A stretch of 64,000 nucleotides of DNA from positions 1,178,001 through 1,242,000 of the forward strand of contig NZ_WOTN01000002.1 in NCBI RefSeq assembly GCF_010993745.1, written 5' to 3'. Position numbers and translations under genes: made by a program. The notes under the pieces are model-generated. The model searched no databases. It was not told the DNA's origin and saw nothing but the letters and a program-made list of their open reading frames with translations. The stretch comes from Fodinicola acaciae (GTDB lineage: Bacteria; Actinomycetota; Actinomycetes; Mycobacteriales; HKI-0501). Each line of letters begins with the position of its first letter. The stretch's first letter is position 1. Positions 50,174-57,323 of the stretch are shown here, piece by piece.

Positions 50174-51625
50174 TCAGGCGTTGTTGGCGAGCAGCCGAGT
50201 GACCTGGCTCGGTTGCCAGCCGTTGCCGGTGGTGACGCAGCTGACGAAGGGCGCGTGGCCGGGGTTGGTGGCGGCGTTGTTGGGGCAGTAGATCAGTGAG
50301 CCGTCTGCCTTGCTGGCCAACAGATCGACGCTGCCGTCGCCGGAGACGTCGACGGCGAGTACGTGGGTGGCGTTGCTTGGTTGCCAGCCGCTTCCGGTGT
50401 TCGCGCAGTCCATGAACGGCAGGTGGCCCGGGTTGACCGCGGCGTTGTTCGGGCAGTAGACCAACGTACCGTCGGACTTGATCGCCAACAGGTCGGCCGA
50501 TCCGTCGCCGGACACGTCCGCCGCGAAGATCTGCGCCGTGTCGGTCCAGCCGTTTCCGGTGGTGACACAGTCCATGAACGGCAGATGCCCGGGATTGGTG
50601 GCCGCGTTGTTGGGGCAGTAGATCAGCGAACCGTCGGTCTTCGTCGCGAGAATGTCGACCGATCCGTCGCCGGACACGTCGCCGACCGCGATGTTCGTGA
50701 CGTGCGCCGGATCCCAGCCGCCGCCGGTGGTCGCGCAGTCCAGGAATGGTACGTGGCCGGGATTGACCGCGGCATTGTTTGGGCAGTAAATGAGCGAGCC
50801 GTCGGTCTTGGTGGCCAACAGGTCCGCACTGCCGTCGCCGGACACGTCACCGAGGAACATGTGCGTGACGGTGGAACCCCAACCGCTTCCGGTCACGGCA
50901 CAGTCCATGAACGGCAGGTGATCCGGGTTGACGGCAGCGTTGTTTGGGCAGTAGATCAGCGATCCGTCGGATTTGGCCGCGACGATGTCGACGCTGCCGT
51001 CACCGGATACGTCGCCTTCCACGACTTTGGTGGCGTTCTGCCAGCCGCCGCCGGTGGTGACGCAGTCCATGAATGGCAGGTGGTCCGGGTTGACGGCCGC
51101 GTTGTTCGGGCAGTAGATCAGCGATCCGTCGGTCTTGGTGGCGAGCAGGTCGGCGGAGCCGTCGCCGGACACGTCACCATCGACGTGTTTACGTTTCGGC
51201 GGTTGAGAACCAAGCCGGTCGACCGCGGCCTGCGCCTCCGACAGATACGCGCGATAAGCGCCGTTGTTGTACGTGGACCACGGCTGCCAGTTGGTCCCAC
51301 CGGAGGAAATCCGGTAGGCCGCGTTGGCGTTGCATTGTGCGTCGTACGCGCATGCGTCCGACACTTCCGGATGCGCACCGCTGTTGATCTGCCACAGACC
51401 TCGGTCGATGGTGCCGTTGTGGTTTGGCGGGCTCTTGGCCAGCGGGTTGCAGCGCGACTCGGCGAGTGCGACCGCGACCGCGGTGACCAGGCGGTCGCGG
51501 GGAAAGCCGGCGTTGAGGCCGACCTGCGCGCACAGGTCGGCGCCGGTGGCCGCGTACGCAGGAGCCGAAAGGCCCGCGGCGGCAAGAAAAACCGCGGCAA
51601 GCAGGGCGAGAAGTCTTCGGGACAT
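50174..51625 (-). CDS. Secreted lysozyme-like transglycosylase with six Cys-paired FG-GAP-like repeats
   Basis: A 483-residue exported protein. Signal peptide at residues 1-26 (LLALLAAVFLAAAGLSAPAY). Residues 27-135 form a transglycosylase/lysozyme-like domain: LVTAVAVALAESRCNPLAKS with the likely catalytic Glu, DRGLWQINSGAHPEV, and NANAAYRISSGGTNWQPWST. Then six repeats of 54-55 residues, each with the calcium-binding-like DVSGDGSVDLLATKTDGSLI followed by YCPNNAAVNPDHLPFMDC, giving two Cys per repeat. Repeats may form a disulfide-pinned propeller that binds the wall. It is downstream of a CHAP paralogue with nearly the same tail. Confidence 0.9.
   Translation of the reverse strand: MSRRLLALLAAVFLAAAGLSAPAYAATGADLCAQVGLNAGFPRDRLVTAVAVALAESRCNPLAKSPPNHNGTIDRGLWQINSGAHPEVSDACAYDAQCNANAAYRISSGGTNWQPWSTYNNGAYRAYLSEAQAAVDRLGSQPPKRKHVDGDVSGDGSADLLATKTDGSLIYCPNNAAVNPDHLPFMDCVTTGGGWQNATKVVEGDVSGDGSVDIVAAKSDGSLIYCPNNAAVNPDHLPFMDCAVTGSGWGSTVTHMFLGDVSGDGSADLLATKTDGSLIYCPNNAAVNPGHVPFLDCATTGGGWDPAHVTNIAVGDVSGDGSVDILATKTDGSLIYCPNNAATNPGHLPFMDCVTTGNGWTDTAQIFAADVSGDGSADLLAIKSDGTLVYCPNNAAVNPGHLPFMDCANTGSGWQPSNATHVLAVDVSGDGSVDLLASKADGSLIYCPNNAATNPGHAPFVSCVTTGNGWQPSQVTRLLANNA
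50211..51190 (-). repeat. 980-base direct duplication, copy 1
   Basis: The six-repeat tail of the transglycosylase gene matches 51673-52652 at a constant offset of 1462 bases with no indel. It is essentially identical at both ends (about 50211-50465 and 50790-51190), but differs at many positions in the middle (about 50470-50790). That pattern is typical of patchy gene conversion. Confidence 0.9.
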
Positions 51626-51635
51626 TGTCGATCTC

Positions 51636-53234
51636 CTACGATGCGTTCGCGACGAGTCGACTGACCAGGCTCGGTTGCCAGCCGTTGCCGGTGGTGACGC
51701 AGCTGACGAAGGGCGCGTGGCCGGGGTTGGTGGCGGCGTTGTTGGGGCAGTAGATCAGTGAGCCGTCTGCCTTGCTGGCCAACAGATCGACGCTGCCGTC
51801 GCCGGAGACGTCGACGGCGAGTACGTGGGTGGCGTTGCTTGGTTGCCAGCCGCTTCCGGTGTTCGCGCAGTCCATGAACGGCAGGTGGCCCGGGTTGACC
51901 GCGGCGTTGTTCGGGCAGTAGACCAACGTGCCGTCGCCCTTGATGGCGAGCAGGTCGGCACTTCCGTCGCCGGACACGTCGGCCGCGAAAATCTGCGTGG
52001 TGTCAGACCATCCGCTGCCGGTCGTCACGCAGTCCATGAACGGCAGGTGGTCGGGGTTGATGGCGCCGTTGTTCGGGCAGTAGATCAACGTACCGTCGGT
52101 CTTCGTCGCGAGAATGTCGACCGATCCGTCGCCGGACACGTCGCCGACCGCGATGTTCGTGACATGTGCCGGATCCCAGCCGCCGCCGGTGGTCACGCAG
52201 TCCATGAACGGCAGATGTCCAGGATTGATCGCGGCATTGTTCGGGCAGTAAATGAGCGAGCCGTCGGTCTTGGTGGCCAACAGGTCCGCACTGCCGTCGC
52301 CGGACACGTCACCGAGGAACATGTGCGTGACGGTGGAACCCCAACCGCTTCCGGTCACGGCACAGTCCATGAACGGCAGGTGATCCGGGTTGACGGCAGC
52401 GTTGTTTGGGCAGTAGATCAGCGATCCGTCGGATTTGGCCGCGACGATGTCGACGCTGCCGTCACCGGATACGTCGCCTTCCACGACTTTGGTGGCGTTC
52501 TGCCAGCCGCCGCCGGTGGTGACGCAGTCCATGAATGGCAGGTGGTCCGGGTTGACGGCCGCGTTGTTCGGGCAGTAGATCAGCGATCCGTCGGTCTTGG
52601 TGGCAAGCAGGTCGGCGGAGCCGTCGCCGGACACGTCACCGTCGACGTGTTTGGTCGGCGGGGGACTGTCGACCACGCCAGGTGGCGTCACATAACCGGA
52701 AATCAGCACGTTCTGTGCACCGGCGCGCGCTGTGAGCGGATTGATGGTCGTACGCACCACTCTGTTGTTGTAGTTGCCATTGATTGTCGTGATGACACCG
52801 TTGCCGACCGATTCGACGATGCTCACGTGTCCGCCAACCTGACCGTCCGGTGGTCCGTAGACCACTACGTCTCCCGGCCGCGGGTCGCCGAAGCCACCGT
52901 TGCGTGGCTTGAACAGGCCGTGGTTGACACCCCACAGGCCGACGCCACGAGCCACCAGTGTGGTCGGCACCGGCGACACGCCGGACTGCGACCAGACCCA
53001 GTTGGTGAACGCGGCACACCAGTCGGCGCACACGCTGGTGTATTTCGTGCACTGGTTGCCGTCGCCGGCATAGCCGACCTGGCTGGCCGCTTTGGCCACG
53101 ATCGCGGCTCTTGTGGCGGCTTGGATTGTGGCCGTTGGCGGCGATTGCGCCGCAACGGGACTGGCCAGGCCGGCAAGCAGCAGGACCGCGATCGCGACCC
53201 CGGCCGCTCGACGGCCGGTTGCTGACATCAGCAT
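51636..53234 (-). CDS. Secreted CHAP-domain hydrolase with six Cys-paired FG-GAP-like repeats
   Basis: A 532-residue exported protein. Signal peptide at residues 1-30 (AAGVAIAVLLLAGLASPVAA). Residues 40-180 form a CHAP-like amidase/peptidase domain: VCADWCAAFTNWVWSQSGVS with catalytic Cys, GDVVVYGPPDGQVGGHVSIV with His, and INGNYNNRVVRTTI. The same six repeats as in the downstream transglycosylase gene follow after a PPPTKHVDGD junction. Such domains cut peptidoglycan peptide bonds, so the two enzymes could attack the same wall region with matching binding tails. Start ATG with AGGGTGG RBS; a GTTTTAG palindrome lies 21 bases upstream. Confidence 0.9.
   Translation of the reverse strand: MLMSATGRRAAGVAIAVLLLAGLASPVAAQSPPTATIQAATRAAIVAKAASQVGYAGDGNQCTKYTSVCADWCAAFTNWVWSQSGVSPVPTTLVARGVGLWGVNHGLFKPRNGGFGDPRPGDVVVYGPPDGQVGGHVSIVESVGNGVITTINGNYNNRVVRTTINPLTARAGAQNVLISGYVTPPGVVDSPPPTKHVDGDVSGDGSADLLATKTDGSLIYCPNNAAVNPDHLPFMDCVTTGGGWQNATKVVEGDVSGDGSVDIVAAKSDGSLIYCPNNAAVNPDHLPFMDCAVTGSGWGSTVTHMFLGDVSGDGSADLLATKTDGSLIYCPNNAAINPGHLPFMDCVTTGGGWDPAHVTNIAVGDVSGDGSVDILATKTDGTLIYCPNNGAINPDHLPFMDCVTTGSGWSDTTQIFAADVSGDGSADLLAIKGDGTLVYCPNNAAVNPGHLPFMDCANTGSGWQPSNATHVLAVDVSGDGSVDLLASKADGSLIYCPNNAATNPGHAPFVSCVTTGNGWQPSLVSRLVANAS
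51673..52652 (-). repeat. 980-base direct duplication, copy 2
   Basis: Counterpart of 50211-51190 inside the CHAP gene. Each 980-base copy encodes the six protein repeats, so there are nested repeat levels: about 165 bases within each copy, and 1462 bases between copies. Confidence 0.9.
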
Positions 53235-53254
53235 GCGACCACCCTTCGGACAGA

Positions 53255-53270
53255 GTTTTAGCACTAAAAC
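53255..53270. promoter_or_regulatory. GTTTTAG-CA-CTAAAAC palindrome
   Basis: Seven-base perfect arms with a two-base centre, 21 bases before the CHAP gene start. Its AT-rich arms stand out in this GC-rich DNA. It is a probable repressor site for the hydrolase pair, which lie 10 bases apart and are likely co-transcribed. Confidence 0.55.
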
Positions 53271-53417
53271 CGGACCGCTGGTGATCCTGGCGAGCGGTCA
53301 TCTCTGTCGCGTCACAGGCACATCTCATGCATTTCTCTTCGAGATACCGGAGACGTCTTCTCATATTCGTGTCAGCTGTCTATAGTCCACGCCAACTGGC
53401 CTACTGGAGTGAGTGAG

Positions 53418-54194
53418 ATGAGATTCGGACTGCTGGGGCCGTTCGAGGCTTTTGCTCAGGATCGGCCGATTTCCGTACGCGGCAACAACAACCGCGTCAT
53501 CCTCGCCGGCCTGCTGGTCAACGTGAACCATCCGATCAGCAGCGAACGCATCGCGAGTTGGCTGTGGAGCGACCGCGGCGACCGGGTTTCGCCGGCACCG
53601 CCGCGTCGAGTCGCCAATGTCCGCACGTACGTCCAGCGGATCCGCCAGCAGTTGCCGGACGAGATCCTGCGAACGACCGTCCACGGTTACGCCGTACGCG
53701 CCGATCCCGACTGCATCGACCTGCACCGCTTTGCCCGGCTGCTCGCGCTTGGCCGGCGGGCACAGCTGCGCGGCGACCACGCCGAGGCGGTCATGCTGTT
53801 CACCGACGCGATCGCGGCCTGGCGCGGACCGGCTCTCGACGACATCGACTCGCCGGCACTGCACGAGGAACTGGCCGTACGGCTCGGAAACGACGAGCTG
53901 ATGGCACATCAGCAGCGCGCCGAGTCACTGCTGACGCTCGGCCGGCACCGCGAGGTCGTGACCGAACTGGCCCGGCTGGTGCGCCGGCATCCGCTCCGCG
54001 AGCCACTGGTCGGCTGCCTGATGACGGCGCATTATCGCTGCGGTGACCGCGCCGCCGCGGTCGCGCAGTTCGAGGCGACTCGCCGTGCGTTGCGGGAAAA
54101 TCTCGGCATCGACCCGTCCAACGAGCTGCAGCGCCTGCACGTACGCATCCTGCGCGCCGACCCGACGCTCGACCTGCCGCTAACGATCGTGTAG
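53418..54194 (+). CDS. SARP-family transcription activator
   Basis: A 258-residue protein of the short SARP type: an N-terminal OmpR-like winged helix (MRFGLLGPFEAFAQDRPISV, RIASWLWSDRG, RVANVRTYVQRIRQQL) and a bacterial transcription activation domain (CIDLHRFARLLALGRRAQLR, LGIDPSNELQRLHVRIL). SARPs bind direct repeats near -35 and activate transcription, mostly of antibiotic pathways. No biosynthetic cluster is visible here, so the target may be elsewhere, or the divergent hydrolase pair. ATG 53418 is chosen because GGAG lies eight bases ahead; TATAGT at 53381-53386 may be its -10. Confidence 0.92.
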   Translation: MRFGLLGPFEAFAQDRPISVRGNNNRVILAGLLVNVNHPISSERIASWLWSDRGDRVSPAPPRRVANVRTYVQRIRQQLPDEILRTTVHGYAVRADPDCIDLHRFARLLALGRRAQLRGDHAEAVMLFTDAIAAWRGPALDDIDSPALHEELAVRLGNDELMAHQQRAESLLTLGRHREVVTELARLVRRHPLREPLVGCLMTAHYRCGDRAAAVAQFEATRRALRENLGIDPSNELQRLHVRILRADPTLDLPLTIV

Positions 54195-54787
54195 GACTGG
54201 CGAGCACGATCGTGCCGGCGCAGCTCAGTGCCGCGCCGATGATCGTGCCGACGAGCCACCAGCCGCGCTAGGGCGGTGCTGGTGTGACTGCTGTGGTCAA
54301 CCATGCAGGTGAGACGGCCTGACCGGGTAATACTTGGTTGACAAGACATCAAACCGGGCAATTGGCACCCCCGGACATTGAGCCTGGCCCGGCGAGCAGC
54401 CACAGCCGCATTACTCGCCTCAGCAGTGACACCCACCACAGGGGCTGACGGTCACGCAGGCGTGAAAGCCTTGTTTCTTGCGTCTAGCGCCAGTAACTCG
54501 ACATCCACCCCGCCAGTAGACCTCGCAAGACAAACATTTAGCGTTACACGAGCCGTGAATCCCATATAGTGGACCATTTCTCCACCTACCGGGACGCCAT
54601 GACACCTTCCGAGCTTGCCAGCCGTGGCGCGGAACCCGTCACCAACCCAGAGGTTGAAACTCAAGCTTAGAGGTCGCGCCGTCGGTGTGCAGGTGGCCGG
54701 TCGGGTCGCTGCTGCACGATAGTGATCAGCCGCCGGAAACAGTCGAGGCGTTACGGCCGGCAAACGCGCGTACGCCTGCGCGATAGC
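54195..54787. other. Gene-free stretch with repeat copy C
   Basis: About 590 bases between the SARP stop and the terminator of the acetate-transporter-like gene. It holds repeat copy C (54315-54565) and otherwise short, unsupported frames. I see no tRNA, no transposase remnant and no other inverted repeat of note. Confidence 0.6.
54315..54565 (-). repeat. Intergenic peptide-frame repeat, copy C
   Basis: On the minus strand, ATG at 54565 opens a 37-codon frame (stop at 54452) whose tail reads GVDVELLALDARNKAFTPA. It is followed by GVTAEASNAAVAARRARL and LPGLMSC, the same order as in copy A at 14457-14690. In the shared VELLALDARNK core, differences from copies A and B are only synonymous (for example CTG/CTT/TTG for Leu). 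No clear RBS precedes the ATG. Confidence 0.7.
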
Positions 54788-54824
54788 GAAAACCGCCGCC
54801 TGAAGGGGGCTCGCAGGCGGCGGT
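54788..54824 (-). terminator. Intrinsic terminator of the acetate-transporter-like gene
   Basis: On the minus strand ACCGCCGCCTG, an 11-base loop, CAGGCGGCGGT, then TTTT: perfect 11-base stem with a T-run. It begins 16 bases after the restored stop codon at 54840, which also supports the view that the gene ends there. Confidence 0.88.
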
Positions 54825-54839
54825 CGGGATCCGGACAGC

Positions 54840-55591
54840 TCACTGTCCGAGTTTCACCCCTGGCTCGCCGAGGTCGTACTCGATCGGCGCCAGCGGCACG
54901 GTCCCCGGTTTGTCGGGATGGGGGCCGAGCTTTCCCGGCGGCAGCACCCCACACGTTTGTACGTGCCGTCCAGCACCATCGCGCTGGCGGTGTACCAGGC
55001 CAGGCAGGCCGACGCGACCAGGACGATGGCGCCGACGGTGACCAGCGGTGCGACCGGCACGATCATGCCGATCGCCAGCAACGTCGAGCCGGCCGCGAGT
55101 GTCAGCAACACCGCCGCGGTGGCCAGGTTTTCCCCGAGTGAGGCCAAAACACCGACCCAGGTGATCGCGGCGAGCACGGCGAACCAGAAACCGAAGGCCG
55201 CCTGAGCGGCCGGACTGGCGGTCGGCGCGGGCGCCACGCGCGGTCCGATCATCAGCTGGTAGATGCCGTATCCGATCCAGAACGATCCCCAGGTGCCGTG
55301 GATTCCGGTGGCCAGCGCGTCCCTGGCGCGATAGGCCCACATCGCCGCGAGCGGCTGTGCGATGCCGCCGAAGGCGAAGGCAAACGGAAACAGGATGAGC
55401 GGCGTCGTCGCGTTGTCGCCGAACCATCCGGCCAGGTTGCCGGCGACGATGAAGGTCGAGGCGGCGAAACCGTACAGGCCGAGGATGGACGGCGCGGCGA
55501 GCGGGCTCAGTGAGATCTGCGTGTGCTCACGCCAGAAACCGAAATCCGGTGGCCCCTCGGCCGTTCGTTGCGTGTCGACGACGTGGGACAT
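54840..55591 (-). CDS. GPR1/FUN34/YaaH (SatP-like) acetate transporter with a 3' frameshift
   Basis: A six-helix membrane protein, about 250 residues. ATG 55591 has GAAGGA upstream. The family start SLSPLAAPSILGLYGFAAST and helices such as LILFPFAFAFGGIAQPLAAM are clear. In the frame from 55591 the C-terminus reads RVGCCRRESSAPIPTNRG and stops at 54854. The shifted frame instead reads VLPPGKLGPHPDKPGTVPLA and IEYDLGEPGVKLGQ, the normal family ending, with stop at 54840. The shift lies at a C-run at 54947-54950 (four G in the mRNA where five are expected). This is either a sequencing error or a recent slip. It should move acetate or succinate with protons. Confidence 0.85.
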
Positions 55592-55907
55592 GATCATTCC
55601 TTCTCTGATTTTCGCTTTCCGTGTCCTCTCTTTCCGCGATGAACCCCCCAGACGCCACCTCCATGCGTAGGTGCGTCGTCCGCGCGGGCGACAATTTGTT
55701 GCCTAGTGCAACAGTAGGCCTGTAGGTGGCGAATCGCAGGTGTCGATCCGGACACCGGGACGGCGTTGTACCGGCGTGAGGGCCGGGTATCCGAATATGT
55801 TTGGCCTTTTCTCCGGTCGGCGATGAACCGTTTGGCGTGGTGCTCCGAACGTATGGCATCGGACCGAGCTGACGTCCTCGTCGGCCAGCACAGAGAAGGT
55901 GGATTTC
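55592..55907. other. Divergent 316-base regulatory gap
   Basis: No gene. It separates the acetate-transporter-like gene (minus) and the fasciclin gene (plus). It contains the TGTTGC-CTAGT-GCAACA inverted repeat (55695-55711) and a short CACCT/AGGTG repeat. A weak TTGTAC-16-TATCCG pair near 55764 could drive the fasciclin gene. Confidence 0.5.
55695..55711. promoter_or_regulatory. TGTTGC-5-GCAACA inverted repeat
   Basis: Six-base perfect arms with a CTAGT centre, 104 bases upstream of the acetate-transporter-like start and 197 bases from the fasciclin start. Likely a regulator site; the regulator is unknown. Confidence 0.45.
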
Positions 55908-56537
55908 TTGAATACCAACACGTTCGTACGCGCCGGTGTTGCGGCTGCTGCAGGTGTGCTCGCGCTGGCGATGACGGCATGCGGCTCGTCGTCCGGCACG
56001 ACCGGCGCCAGCTCGGCGGCTCCGAGCGGTGGTGCGGCCAGCAGCGCCGCGGCTCAACCGGCCGGCGAAAACTTCGGCCCTGCGTGCGGCGCGGTGCCGA
56101 AGGACGGCCCAGGGAGTTTCCAGGGGATGTCCACCGCGTCGGTGGCGAACGCCGCCTCGGCGAATCCCGTGCTGTCCACGTTGGTCACCGCGGTGAAGAA
56201 AGCCGGCCTGGTCGACACGCTGAACAGCCTGCCGGCCGCGACGGTTTTCGCGCCGTCCAACGACGCCTTCAAGAAAATCCCGGCCGACCAGCTCAACAAG
56301 GTGTTGGCCGACAAGGCAACGCTGACCAAGATCCTCACCTATCACGTGGTCGCCGGAAAGAAGCTGACGCCGGAGCAGTTGGCCGGCACGCAGACGACGG
56401 TCGAGAAAGGCACGCTGGACATCGCCGGCAGCGGCACCGACTTCACCGTCAACGGTGACGCGCATGTCATCTGTGGCAACGTGCAGACGGCCAACGCGAC
56501 CGTTTACATCATCGACAGCGTTCTGATGCCGAAATAG
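55908..56537 (+). CDS. Fasciclin-domain lipoprotein
   Basis: A 209-residue exported lipoprotein. The signal ends with lipobox LALAMTACGSSSG, and the Cys would carry the lipid. A Ser/Ala/Gly-rich linker follows, then one FAS1 domain: NPVLSTLVTAVKKAGLVDTL, NSLPAATVFAPSNDAFKKIP, KILTYHVVAGKKLTPEQLAG and TVYIIDSVLMPK, matching the H1 and H2 boxes. It resembles mycobacterial MPT70/MPT83 surface proteins, which act in adhesion. TTG 55908 is preferred because AGAAGGTGG lies at a proper distance; a GTG at 55899 would leave no spacing. Confidence 0.9.
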   Translation: MNTNTFVRAGVAAAAGVLALAMTACGSSSGTTGASSAAPSGGAASSAAAQPAGENFGPACGAVPKDGPGSFQGMSTASVANAASANPVLSTLVTAVKKAGLVDTLNSLPAATVFAPSNDAFKKIPADQLNKVLADKATLTKILTYHVVAGKKLTPEQLAGTQTTVEKGTLDIAGSGTDFTVNGDAHVICGNVQTANATVYIIDSVLMPK

Positions 56538-56552
56538 GAAAACGGATGCGTA

Positions 56553-56575
56553 CGCCGCGGCCGCCGGTCGCGGCG
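56553..56575. terminator. GC-rich hairpin between convergent genes
   Basis: CGCCGCG (56553-56559) pairs with CGCGGCG (56569-56575) around a nine-base loop. It lies 16 bases after the fasciclin stop and 32 bases after the P-loop gene's stop on the other strand. No T-run. Confidence 0.4.
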
Positions 56576-56606
56576 CACACCCATGTCCGCGGCCTGGCAT
56601 AAATCG

Positions 56607-57215
56607 TCAGCCGGCCAGACCGAACAACCTCGCCACCCGGTTGACCAGCTCGTCCTCGGTCATCCGCGGGTCGACCTCGATGACCTGCAGGCCTTTCGTC
56701 TGCTCGCGCAGCCGGTCGGTGAACATCCGGTCGCGCGCCAGCAGATTCCGCAACGCACGCTCCGGATCGCTTGTCCGGCCAGCGATTTTCCACAGGTCGC
56801 CGCGACTGGCGAAGGCGGCTCGGCGAAAGTCGGCGGTCGGCAGCAGCCATACGGCGTGGCGTGGATCGCTGAGCAGCGGGCGCACCAAATGTGGCAGCAG
56901 CCGTAAACCTTCGGCGATCACCGGCCGCGGCATCGCGCGCAGATCGTCCACGATGAAGCCGAAACCCTCGCCGCGAAACCAGTGAAAGGTCTCCAGCATC
57001 ACCTCTGGTGTGCGGTCCAGCCAGCGTTGGTCCATGTCCATGGCCAGAAACCGGCTCAGCTGCGGGGAATCCGCCGGTGTGCTGCGCCGCGCGTGCTCGC
57101 CCATCACCTCGTCGGTGACATAAAGCCGCAGGTCGTACGCGTCCGCCAGCCGTCGCGCGACGGTCGACTTGCCGCCACCGCTGCCGCCGCCAATCCAGTA
57201 CACATGGTCCAGCAC
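56607..57215 (-). CDS. P-loop NTPase, small-molecule kinase-like
   Basis: A 202-residue cytoplasmic protein with Walker A in VYWIGGGSGGGKSTVARRLA at residues 5-24 and FGFIVDDLRAMPRPVIAEGL further on (possible Walker B). The length and layout resemble adenylate/shikimate-kinase-like or 2-phosphoglycerate-kinase-like proteins. RTSDPERALRNLLARDRMFT is a likely lid with Arg residues. Substrate cannot be assigned. GTG start, divergent from the second subtilase gene. Confidence 0.85.
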   Translation of the reverse strand: MLDHVYWIGGGSGGGKSTVARRLADAYDLRLYVTDEVMGEHARRSTPADSPQLSRFLAMDMDQRWLDRTPEVMLETFHWFRGEGFGFIVDDLRAMPRPVIAEGLRLLPHLVRPLLSDPRHAVWLLPTADFRRAAFASRGDLWKIAGRTSDPERALRNLLARDRMFTDRLREQTKGLQVIEVDPRMTEDELVNRVARLFGLAG

Positions 57216-57323
57216 ACCGCCAGATTACCTGGCCGAAAGCGGCCAAAACCTCAACAGGGGACAACTTACCGGCCGTCTGCGGCGTACTGACACATGGCAG
57301 AACCCAAAAAGAATGGGGATGGC

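Noticed and set aside
50211-52652. Regular tandem repeats considered as a CRISPR array
   Set aside because: The units are about 165 bases, lie inside two secreted-protein genes in frame and have no spacer structure; no cas gene is nearby.
49461-53234. lexA and wall hydrolases as a prophage lysis/immunity segment
   Set aside because: Both hydrolases have host-type signal peptides and repeat tails, and no phage structural or integrase gene is nearby.
53418-54194. The SARP regulator as a marker of an antibiotic cluster in this window
   Set aside because: No polyketide synthase, peptide synthetase or other biosynthetic core gene lies within the window.
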